DNA from: Roseibium sp. Sym1
Lineage (GTDB): Bacteria > Pseudomonadota > Alphaproteobacteria > Rhizobiales > Stappiaceae
Length of the DNA stretch: 64,000 nt
Assembly: GCF_027359675.1 (NCBI RefSeq)
Contig: NZ_CP114786.1
Location: 5,182,501 to 5,246,500 of the forward strand
Direction: 5' to 3'
In this document: positions 57,683 to 64,000 of the stretch, piece after piece
Position numbering within the stretch: the first letter of the stretch is position 1
Layout: the number at the start of each line of letters is the position of its first letter
Notes under the pieces: generated by a model
What the model saw: only the letters and a program-made list of their open reading frames with translations
Told to the model about the DNA's origin: nothing
Database searches by the model: none
Position numbers and translations under genes: made by a program

Positions 57683-58719
57683 ACCGTCTGGGTGACCTTT
57701 TTCAGATGCCTGGGAATGTCGGGATTGAAGCCCCGGCGACGCGCGAACCACTCGATGAAGGCATAGAAGGAAACAATCTGGACCAGCGCATCGGTAAGCG
57801 GATGGCGCGTGGAAACAAAGGGCAGCCTTTCAGCGCGCCTGACCTTGTCCGTGGTGGCGAACACCCTGCCCCCCTGGTCGGCCATCCGATCGGCGGCCTG
57901 GGCCAGTCCATCCTCGGCGGCGTCACGGACACCGAGCGCCAGGATCGGATAACCGTTCTCGACGATCGAAACCGGCCCGTGCATGACCTCGGCGGAGGAA
58001 TAGGCCTCCGCGTGCACCTGACAGGTTTCCTTGAATTTCAGGGCAGCTTCGTGGGCGATTGCAAGACCCGGCCCGCGCCCGATCACGTAAAGTGAGCCCC
58101 GCTGCTCGATCGGCTCAGCAAGGGCCTGCCAGTTCATGGAGATGGCCTTCTCGAACTGGTCGGGAAGATCGGCGAGCGCATCGAGCAAGGCCTTGTCGCC
58201 ACCGATCTCGCCCAGCAGCAGCAGGCCGGCCACAACGGAATTGACGAATGTCTTGGTCGCGGCGACGCTGCGCTCCGGTCCGGCGCAGATATCTACGGCG
58301 GCTGCCGACAGGCGTGCCAGCTCGCTGCCGGTGGTGTTCGTCAGTCCAACCGTGAAGGCTCCCTGCCCGGCTGCGCTTTCCACCACGGACAGGATGTCCG
58401 GGCTGGCACCGGACTGGGAAATGGCGATCACCAGCGCCTGGTTCAGCCTTACCCGGCCATGATAGACCGAGGACACCGACGGGCCGAGCGAGGCCATTGC
58501 CAGCCCCAGATAGATTTCGGCCGCATATTTCAGGAATGTTGCCGCGTGATCCGAGGACCCGCGCGCCACGCTTGCCAGGAATACCGGCGCCCCGGCCTCT
58601 TTCGCGATCCGGCGGATCCCGGGCGTTCCTTCTGCCAGAAGACGTCGGGACGCTTCCGGAATTTCCTCGATTTCCCGCCGCATATGCGTCGGAGCGGTCA
58701 GGTCTTGTGCGTCTGTCAT
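57679..58719 (-). CDS. SIS-domain glucosamine-6-phosphate deaminase-like (NagB-II)
   Basis: The 346-residue protein has two SIS (sugar isomerase) domains: 'MRREIEEIPEASRRLLAEGTPGIRRIA', 'VFLASVARGSSDHAATFLKYAAEI', 'IAISQSGASPDILSVVESAA', 'AATKTFVNSVVAGLLLLGE', and in the second 'GSLYVIGRGPGLAIAHEAALKFKETCQVHAEAYSSAEVMHGPVSIV'. It resembles the isomerase half of GlmS without the glutaminase, the form known as NagB-II, which converts GlcN-6-P to Fru-6-P plus ammonia. Coupling to nagA supports this. Confidence 0.85.
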   Translation of the reverse strand: MTDAQDLTAPTHMRREIEEIPEASRRLLAEGTPGIRRIAKEAGAPVFLASVARGSSDHAATFLKYAAEIYLGLAMASLGPSVSSVYHGRVRLNQALVIAISQSGASPDILSVVESAAGQGAFTVGLTNTTGSELARLSAAAVDICAGPERSVAATKTFVNSVVAGLLLLGEIGGDKALLDALADLPDQFEKAISMNWQALAEPIEQRGSLYVIGRGPGLAIAHEAALKFKETCQVHAEAYSSAEVMHGPVSIVENGYPILALGVRDAAEDGLAQAADRMADQGGRVFATTDKVRRAERLPFVSTRHPLTDALVQIVSFYAFIEWFARRRGFNPDIPRHLKKVTQTV

Positions 58720-58724
58720 GGGGT

Positions 58725-59486
58725 CTAGTCTTCCGAAATTTGCAGTTCGGCAATGAAGTCATAGGCATCGCCGCGATAGACGGATCGCGTGAATTCGACG
58801 ACATTGCCGGAGGCGAGATAGGACACGCGCTCGATTTTCAGCCCGGCGGACCCGGCCGGCACACCCAGAATGTCGGCGTCGATGGGCTCGAGATTGCGCG
58901 CGGATATCCTCTGGATCGCGCGGACCGGCTGCATGCCGGATGCGCGCAGGACCGCATAAAGCGACGTCGTCACCTTTTCCGGGTTGGGCAGGATCTTGCT
59001 GGACAGGGACGCCCGCTCGATCGCCATCGCCGTGCCATCCGCCTTGCGGAGCCGGTCGACCCGGGCAACCTGTTCTCCGGAAGTCAGGCCAAGGGTGAAC
59101 ATTTCCTCGGGCGATGCCGGGAACAAGCCGCGCCGCAGCCACTCGCTGCTGGCACTCAGCCCCCGCCGGGCCATGTCCTCGCTGAAGGAGGTCAAACTGG
59201 AAAGCCGTTGCTCCACCTTGTGGACCTTCGGCGCGACAAAGGATCCGCTCCCCCGCTTCTGCACCACGATCTGGTCCTCGACCAGCCCGGCGACTGCCTT
59301 GCGGACCGTTACCCGCGACAAGTCGGTGATCGAGGCGATCTCCCGCTCGGACGGCAACGGCTCGTTCTCCTTGAGAACACCTTCGTCGATCGCCTTCTGG
59401 ATGCGCCGCCGCAACTGCAAATACCGTGGGCCACTGGAATTCGCCAACCAGTCGCCATCTTCCAGCATCGTGATAAAATCTGTCAT
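58725..59486 (-). CDS. GntR/HutC-family transcriptional regulator (NagR-like)
   Basis: The 253-residue product has an N-terminal GntR winged HTH ('YLQLRRRIQKAIDEGVLKENEPLPSEREIASITDLSRVTVRKAVAGLVEDQIVVQKRGSGSFV') and a C-terminal UTRA ligand-binding domain. It heads a three-gene minus-strand operon with the SIS gene and nagA, and is divergent from murQ. GlcNAc-6-P or GlcN-6-P is the expected inducer, by analogy with NagR/YvoA and DasR. Confidence 0.88.
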   Translation of the reverse strand: MTDFITMLEDGDWLANSSGPRYLQLRRRIQKAIDEGVLKENEPLPSEREIASITDLSRVTVRKAVAGLVEDQIVVQKRGSGSFVAPKVHKVEQRLSSLTSFSEDMARRGLSASSEWLRRGLFPASPEEMFTLGLTSGEQVARVDRLRKADGTAMAIERASLSSKILPNPEKVTTSLYAVLRASGMQPVRAIQRISARNLEPIDADILGVPAGSAGLKIERVSYLASGNVVEFTRSVYRGDAYDFIAELQISED

Positions 59487-59504
59487 GAAACGGAGCGCCT
59501 CAAG

Positions 59505-59536
59505 GGTAAGAATAATACCTTTCAGATACCAATTTA
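59505..59536. promoter_or_regulatory. Candidate GntR operator between the regulator gene and murQ
   Basis: Two copies of ATACC, at 59515-59519 and 59526-59530 (GGTAT on the minus strand), are spaced 11 bp apart; the second extends to ATACCAAT. The first is also the right arm of an interrupted palindrome GGTA-N7-TACC (59505-59519). The site is just upstream of the regulator start. A similar repeat lies before the ROK kinase at 60742-60760. Confidence 0.45.
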
Positions 59537-59684
59537 AACTCTATCGGAACCGAAAATCAAGTGTTAAAAGACCAGAGCCCTCACCGGCCAGCACCAGAAA
59601 CCGCCCGTCCGCGGCAAGACATGCGCTTGTCTCCCGGAGTGATTTTCGAGTTGTGAGCCAGACCCCATCCATGTTCATGGACCC

Positions 59685-60566
59685 ATGAAATTGCCGACGA
59701 CCGAAGACCGGGACCCTCTCTCGATTGGCCTTTCAAACAAGTCGGACGACGATGTCCTGTCCCTGCTCCTGCACCGCCAGCGGGAAGCTCTTACCGCCGT
59801 GGAAGACGCCATTCCCCGCATTGCGCAGGCCGCGAATGCCCTGCAACGGGCGGCCCAGGCACAGGGCAAGATCGGCTATGCGGGCGCCGGCAGCGCAGGC
59901 CTGACCGCCCTGGCCGATTGCCTGGAATTGCCGGGAACATTCGGTTTTCCGCCGGAACGGATGCGGATGCTGTATGCGGGCGGGGCCAAGAATCTCCTGC
60001 ATCTTGCGGGCACCTATGAAGACGATGAAGAGGCCGGTCAGCGGGATTTCAGGGACTCCGACCTTGGAGAAGGCGATATTCTGATCGCTGTTTCCGCCAG
60101 CGGTTCAACACCTTACACGCTTGGCACCTTCCACGCGGCGCGCGCGGCCGGCACCGAAACCATCGCCCTTGCCAACAATCCGGATACGCCGCTGCTCGAA
60201 CTCGCCGATCACCCGATCCTTCTGAGGACACCACCGGAAATCATTGCCGGATCCACACGGCTCGGCGCCGCCAGTGCCCAGAAAGCCGCCCTGAACATGA
60301 TCTCCACGCTTGTCGCACTCAGGCTCGGGCACGCTGTGCGGGGGCACATGGTCAATCTCGTGGCCGACAACGAAAAACTGCGCCAGCGCGCCCGCAGAAT
60401 TCTCCAGGACCTGACAGGCTGCCCGGCGGATGCGGCGGCGACCACGCTTGAGAAAGCCGGCGGACGCGTGAAGATTGCGGCCCTCATGATATTGCGGGAT
60501 ATCGACGCCGCCTCGGCGGAACACCTCCTTGACGGCAAGGACGGCAATATCCGCCCCTTCCTCTGA
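59685..60566 (+). CDS. murQ: N-acetylmuramic acid 6-phosphate etherase
   Basis: The 293-residue SIS-domain lyase cleaves the lactyl ether of MurNAc-6-P to give GlcNAc-6-P, which nagA then uses. Motifs are 'LPTTEDRDPLSIGL', 'GKIGYAGAGSAGLTALADCLELPGTFG', 'ILIAVSASGSTPYTLGTFHAARAAG', 'EIIAGSTRLGAASAQKAALNMISTL' and the C-terminal 'VLDGKDGNIRPFL'-type end. Length is typical. Divergent from the GntR regulator. Confidence 0.92.
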   Translation: MKLPTTEDRDPLSIGLSNKSDDDVLSLLLHRQREALTAVEDAIPRIAQAANALQRAAQAQGKIGYAGAGSAGLTALADCLELPGTFGFPPERMRMLYAGGAKNLLHLAGTYEDDEEAGQRDFRDSDLGEGDILIAVSASGSTPYTLGTFHAARAAGTETIALANNPDTPLLELADHPILLRTPPEIIAGSTRLGAASAQKAALNMISTLVALRLGHAVRGHMVNLVADNEKLRQRARRILQDLTGCPADAAATTLEKAGGRVKIAALMILRDIDAASAEHLLDGKDGNIRPFL

Positions 60567-60723
60567 CGCCCTCCCCGGCGTGACAAATTGATCAATGGCC
60601 GCGGCCGCTCGCCCGGTCGCCCTTGGACCGCCTGCGTCAAACGCCTGCATATCTACCCGGCCGGGATACCCGCTGTCCGGCCGGCGTCCAATTTATTAAA
60701 AAAACCATGCCAATCATCTTTTT

Positions 60724-60737
60724 TGGTTTACGAACCA
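60724..60737. promoter_or_regulatory. Palindrome TGGTT-TACG-AACCA upstream of the ROK kinase gene
   Basis: This interrupted 5+5-bp inverted repeat sits in the 240-bp gap between murQ and the ROK gene, 5 bp upstream of the GGTT/GGTAT repeats. It is probably part of the same regulatory site. Confidence 0.35.
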
Positions 60738-60741
60738 CTTA

Positions 60742-60760
60742 ATTGGTTGCATATTGGTAT
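60742..60760. promoter_or_regulatory. Candidate GntR operator upstream of the ROK kinase operon
   Basis: The direct repeat ATTGGTT (60742-60748) and ATTGGTAT (60753-60760) has an 11-bp register, the same as the repeat in front of the GntR gene. It lies about 50 bp upstream of the ROK kinase start and would let one regulator control both arms of the locus. Confidence 0.45.
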
Positions 60761-60806
60761 TGTGAATGGATCGTAACAAATCTAATCCGGGGGTTGAAGA
60801 CAGGCG

Positions 60807-61718
60807 ATGATCACCTGTTTCGATATTGGCGGCTCCTTTATCCGTCACGGCTTTCTTCAAGAAGATGGATCCGTCGAGGAACATGGGCGCGTCGCGACAC
60901 CCGGCAATGACTGGTCCGCCTTTGTCGATGCCGTCGCAGCCGGCGCAAGCCCCGACAAGGGTCCCATATCGATTTCGCTGGCCGGTGCCTTCGACGACCG
61001 GACCGGCCTTGCCGATGTCGCCAACATCCCCTGCCTTCACAAACGTCCGGTCCGCGATGACCTTGAAGCAGCGCTGAACCGGCCGGTGCTCGTAACCAAC
61101 GATGCCAATGCCTTTGCGCTTGCCGAGGCGGTTCAGGGGACCGGCATCGGCAAACCCGTCGTTTTCGGCATCATTCTGGGAACGGGTGTCGGTGGTGGAC
61201 TGGTCGTCAATGGCCAGCTGGTCAAGGGATATGGCGGGATCGCCGGCGAATGGGGGCATGGCCCGATTGTCGACCCGACGGCAGGCGGTCAACTCAAGGG
61301 CCTCAGTCATTATCCTTGCGGCTGCGGGCAGACCGGGTGTGTCGACGCGGTGTGCTCGGCGCGCGGCATGGAAAAGATCCACAAGAGCCTGCATGGCGAA
61401 GCCCTGTCCAGCACGGAAATCACCACGGGCTGGCACCAGAAAGACGCGCAGGCGACAGACACGATCAACGCCTACACCACCCTGCTCTCCCGCGCCCTTT
61501 CCGTTTTGGTGAACACGCTCGGTCCGGACGTCATTCCGGTCAGCGGCGGACTGTCCGGCGATCTGCTCCTGCTGCAACAGATCGACCGGAAAACCCGCGA
61601 TCTCGTTCTGGCGTCCTATCCGGACCCTCTGGTTATCCGCGGACAACATGCCGAGAACGGCGGCCTGCGCGGCGCCGGGATCGCTGCCAGCACACTTTTC
61701 GGCGGGACGTCGGCATGA
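60807..61718 (+). CDS. ROK-family sugar kinase, probable N-acetylglucosamine kinase
   Basis: The 303-residue product has the ROK ATP-binding start 'ITCFDIGGSFIRHGFL', 'LVTNDANAFALAEA', 'GIILGTGVGGGLVVNGQLVKGYGGIAGEWGHGPI' (catalytic Asp/ExGH region) and the zinc site 'CGCGQTGCVDAVCS'. By context (murQ, nagA, cutC) it most likely phosphorylates GlcNAc released by NagZ or taken up by the ABC system. The stop overlaps the cutC ATG. Confidence 0.87.
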   Translation: MITCFDIGGSFIRHGFLQEDGSVEEHGRVATPGNDWSAFVDAVAAGASPDKGPISISLAGAFDDRTGLADVANIPCLHKRPVRDDLEAALNRPVLVTNDANAFALAEAVQGTGIGKPVVFGIILGTGVGGGLVVNGQLVKGYGGIAGEWGHGPIVDPTAGGQLKGLSHYPCGCGQTGCVDAVCSARGMEKIHKSLHGEALSSTEITTGWHQKDAQATDTINAYTTLLSRALSVLVNTLGPDVIPVSGGLSGDLLLLQQIDRKTRDLVLASYPDPLVIRGQHAENGGLRGAGIAASTLFGGTSA

Positions 61719-62464
61719 CGCGCCCTCCGCTCGAAGTCTGTGTGGATACGCTCGAAGGTGCCTGGATCGCGGCCGAAAACGGGGCAGACCGGATTGAACT
61801 CTGTGCAGCTCTTTCCGAAGGCGGCCTCACCCCGTCCGCCGGCGTCATGGTCGCTGCCGCAAAACTGCCTGTTCCGGTCTTCGCGATGGTACGGCCGCGC
61901 AGGGGGGGCTTTGCCTATTCAGACCTGGAAAAGACCGCAATGCTGCGGGATATAGAGGCCGTTGAACGCGCCGGCCTGGCCGGCATCGTCCTTGGAGCGG
62001 TCAACGACCAACGCGATCTGGACATCGATTTCTTGTCAGCTGCCCTGACCGGCACAGACCTGCCGGCCACGCTACACCGCGCCATAGACACGGTTCGCGA
62101 CTATGGCCGCGCCGTCGAGGACGCGATCGAAATCGGCTTCGAGCGCATCCTGACATCCGGCCAGGCGGACAAGGCCGAATTCGGGATGGAGCGGCTCGCA
62201 CAGGCGGTGACGATCGCAGCCGGACGCCTTTCGGTAATGGCCGGGTCCGGTGTCAATGCCTCGAACGCAAAGCGCATCCTGAAGCATGGCGGCGTCGGCG
62301 AACTGCACGCTTCGTGTTCCGCGCCGCGGCGTGACCATGCCGACCCGAAAACCGCTGAAACACGCCTCGGGTTCGTTGCCGCGTCCGGCCTGCGCGACAC
62401 CGATGCCAACCTTGTCCAGTCGCTTCGCCACGTCATGGATTTGTACGCGGAGGCCGCGGCATGA
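61715..62464 (+). CDS. cutC: CutC-family protein
   Basis: The 249-residue CutC/PF03932 TIM-barrel protein has 'LEVCVDTLEGAWIAAENGADRIELCAALSEGGLTPS', 'VPVFAMVRPRRGGFAYSD', 'TLHRAIDTVRDY' and 'ERILTSGQADKAEFG'. CutC was named for copper homeostasis, but many homologues sit in sugar loci, and a catabolic or regulatory role is possible. The ATG at 61715 overlaps the ROK stop. The frame open upstream to 61250 is a shadow. Confidence 0.9.
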   Translation: MTRPPLEVCVDTLEGAWIAAENGADRIELCAALSEGGLTPSAGVMVAAAKLPVPVFAMVRPRRGGFAYSDLEKTAMLRDIEAVERAGLAGIVLGAVNDQRDLDIDFLSAALTGTDLPATLHRAIDTVRDYGRAVEDAIEIGFERILTSGQADKAEFGMERLAQAVTIAAGRLSVMAGSGVNASNAKRILKHGGVGELHASCSAPRRDHADPKTAETRLGFVAASGLRDTDANLVQSLRHVMDLYAEAAA

Positions 62465-63630
62465 AAACCGGTTATGTCGGTCTCGGGGCAAGAATCGCGA
62501 ATGTCAGCAATTGCCTGCAGACCGTCACACCTGACATCGCGCCCTGCGCCTATGTCGATCCGACACCGGCGGGCCTGAAACAGGTCGAGACCAGAAGCGG
62601 CGTCAGGCTGACCGCCTATGACGACCTGGCCGCGATGCTGCGTTCGGAAAAGCTCGATCTCCTGATGATCGGCTCGCCCAATTTCATGCATCTGGACCAC
62701 TTGAGGACGGCTCTGCAGTCGGATGTGAAATACATCTTCTGCGAAAAGCCGGTGGTTACAACGGAAGCGGAAACCTTCGAGCTGCTTTCCCTCATGAAGG
62801 TCCATGGCGGCGCCCATCGGGTGATTGTCGGGCTGGTCCTGCGCTATTCGCCGCTCTACACGGAACTGCAGAAGAGCCTCAGGTCCGGGCAGATCGGCAA
62901 GGTTGTCTCCATAGAGGCAGCCGAGCATATCGGTCCCTATCACGGCTCCTTTTTCATGCGCGACTGGCGGCGCTACGAGAAGAATTCCGGCGGATTCATG
63001 CTGGAAAAATGCTGCCACGACCTGGATCTCTACCAGGGTGTCACGGGGTGCCGCCCGCGCTACGTTTCAAGCTTCGGCGGCCGCAAGAGTTTCGTTCCCG
63101 AAAACCGGCCGGACCAGGACCACAGTTTCCCGGCACCGGTCTACCAGGACCGGGTCGACCCGTTCACGCCGCGCTGGGGTGGCGGCAATGCCGATTTCGA
63201 CAGCGACGGCGACATCATCGACTACCAGACCGCGCTGATCGAATACGAAGACGGTGCCAATCTGTGCTTCCACACCAACCTCTTTGTCCCCGACGAATTC
63301 CGCCGTTTCGCGGTCATGGGCACCAAGGGCATGGCCGAAGGCGACTTCATCCGCAACTACTACCGGGTCCATGACGCACTGACCTCGGCCTGCCTCGTTG
63401 ACAGACCGCAGCTGGTCGACGCCGGGCGGGACGGCCACTACGGCGCCGACGATGCCATGGCGCGCGACCTTGCCCACTACTTCAGGAACGGCGGTGATTT
63501 GCCCGTCGGGGTGCTGGATGCCCTCGAAGCCGGGCTCACCGCGATCAAGCTGGACGAGGCGCGCCGCGCGCGCACCGTCCTTGATCTGAGCGACACCTGG
63601 CAGCAATTCGACAGCTACGGCCTGGCATAG
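62461..63630 (+). CDS. Gfo/Idh/MocA-family oxidoreductase
   Basis: The 389-residue NAD(P)-dependent oxidoreductase has an N-terminal Rossmann domain ('MKTGYVGLGARIANVSNCLQ', 'KYIFCEKPVVTTEAETFELL' with the E-K-P motif) and a C-terminal domain ('KNSGGFMLEKCCHDLDLYQGVTG', carrying the usual His/Asp). It is coupled to cutC (ATGA) and upstream of an ABC permease, so it probably oxidises a sugar or amino sugar imported by that transporter. The substrate is unknown. Confidence 0.85.
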   Translation: MKTGYVGLGARIANVSNCLQTVTPDIAPCAYVDPTPAGLKQVETRSGVRLTAYDDLAAMLRSEKLDLLMIGSPNFMHLDHLRTALQSDVKYIFCEKPVVTTEAETFELLSLMKVHGGAHRVIVGLVLRYSPLYTELQKSLRSGQIGKVVSIEAAEHIGPYHGSFFMRDWRRYEKNSGGFMLEKCCHDLDLYQGVTGCRPRYVSSFGGRKSFVPENRPDQDHSFPAPVYQDRVDPFTPRWGGGNADFDSDGDIIDYQTALIEYEDGANLCFHTNLFVPDEFRRFAVMGTKGMAEGDFIRNYYRVHDALTSACLVDRPQLVDAGRDGHYGADDAMARDLAHYFRNGGDLPVGVLDALEAGLTAIKLDEARRARTVLDLSDTWQQFDSYGLA

Positions 63631-63638
63631 GAGGCTCC

Positions 63639-64000
63639 ATGGCGCAGACGGCAAAGAACCGCGACTACTTTCCGTACCTCCTGCTGGTACCGGCCTCGCT
63701 CGTCATGCTGGCAATCGTCGCCTACCCGCTCTACGAGACCTTCCGGCTGTCCTTCACCAACACCAGCATGAGCCCGAAATTCGAGTATGTCGGGCTCGAC
63801 AATTACGAAAAGCTGATGTCCCGCCGCTTTCCGGAGGTGATCGCGCGCACCTTCTACTGGATGAGCCTGTCCGTCGCGCTCAAGATGCTGATCGGCACAC
63901 TCGGTGCCGTGCTGCTCAACGCCATGGTGCCCGGGCGCACCCTGTTCCGCATCCTGGTGATGCCGCCCTGGGTGATCCCGATCGCCATCGGCGTCTTCAT
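63639..64000 (+). CDS. Carbohydrate ABC transporter permease (partial, C-terminus outside window)
   Basis: The frame starts at the ATG at 63639, with GGAGG 5 nt upstream, and is open to the window end. It gives 120 residues of a MalF/UgpA-type permease: first membrane helix 'YFPYLLLVPASLVMLAIVAYPLYETFRLSFTN', 'FVGLDNY'-like 'YVGLDNYEKL', then 'TFYWMSLSVALKMLIGTLGAVLLNAM' and 'ILVMPPWVIPIAIGVF'. It lies 8 bp after the oxidoreductase. The partner permease, ATPase and binding protein should lie to the right. Confidence 0.88.
   Translation, partial: MAQTAKNRDYFPYLLLVPASLVMLAIVAYPLYETFRLSFTNTSMSPKFEYVGLDNYEKLMSRRFPEVIARTFYWMSLSVALKMLIGTLGAVLLNAMVPGRTLFRILVMPPWVIPIAIGVF

Overview
The window is high-GC alphaproteobacterial chromosome. 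The gene content (SPOR protein with nagZ and scpA, PopZ, an ExoR-type Sel1 protein, a DUF2155 protein, an Irr/ICE-like operator, and aerobic cobalamin synthesis through CobN) and the familiar gene orders suggest a marine Hyphomicrobiales/Stappiaceae-like bacterium such as Roseibium/Labrenzia. The genus is an inference from memory of gene order. No 16S or other decisive marker is present.

Layout. 1-10.5 kb (mostly minus strand): partial scpA, nagZ, then an inserted esterase / DMT exporter / LysR trio, then a long SPOR-domain protein, argS and dgt. 10.6-20.3 kb: erpA, xth, a small secreted cysteine-rich protein, an exoR-like gene, parE, a sulfotransferase-like protein, a DEAD-box helicase, a GGDEF protein and tenA. 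20.3-27.4 kb: a complete suf operon (two cysteine desulfurases, sufBCDS, sufT, sufA) behind a promoter that overlaps a near-consensus ICE (Irr) box. 27.7-37.3 kb: hydrolase, two GNATs, DUF2155, valS, DUF1284, popZ, a tolC-family gene and pcm. 37.5-39.6 kb: tRNA-Cys, an unusual coiled-coil/beta-repeat small protein, a YbdK-type ligase and a small hypothetical. 39.9-49.7 kb: cobalamin genes, cobC and cbiB on plus, and cobP-cobW-cobN-cobO-cobQ on minus behind a cobalamin riboswitch.

50.0-56.5 kb is a genomic island. It starts at tRNA-Asn, carries a 27-codon stump of a tyrosine recombinase, and has clearly lower GC (judged by eye). It holds an uncharacterised overlapping gene pair (one member with a short pentapeptide-repeat stretch), then a divergent two-gene module of an EACC1-like small protein and a caspase-fold protease with C-terminal membrane helices. 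An IS3/IS407-type insertion sequence follows. The EACC1-caspase pair looks like a programmed-cell-death / anti-phage conflict system. The flanking gene pair is the least explained part of the window.

56.5-64 kb is an amino-sugar / peptidoglycan-recycling locus: nagA, a SIS deaminase-like gene and a GntR-UTRA regulator on minus; murQ, a ROK kinase, cutC, a Gfo/Idh/MocA oxidoreductase and a sugar ABC permease (cut by the window end) on plus. The regulator gene and the ROK kinase gene share direct repeats of a GGTAT-type element with 11-bp spacing, which are candidate operators. Together with nagZ at the left end, the window can release, import and catabolise GlcNAc/MurNAc.
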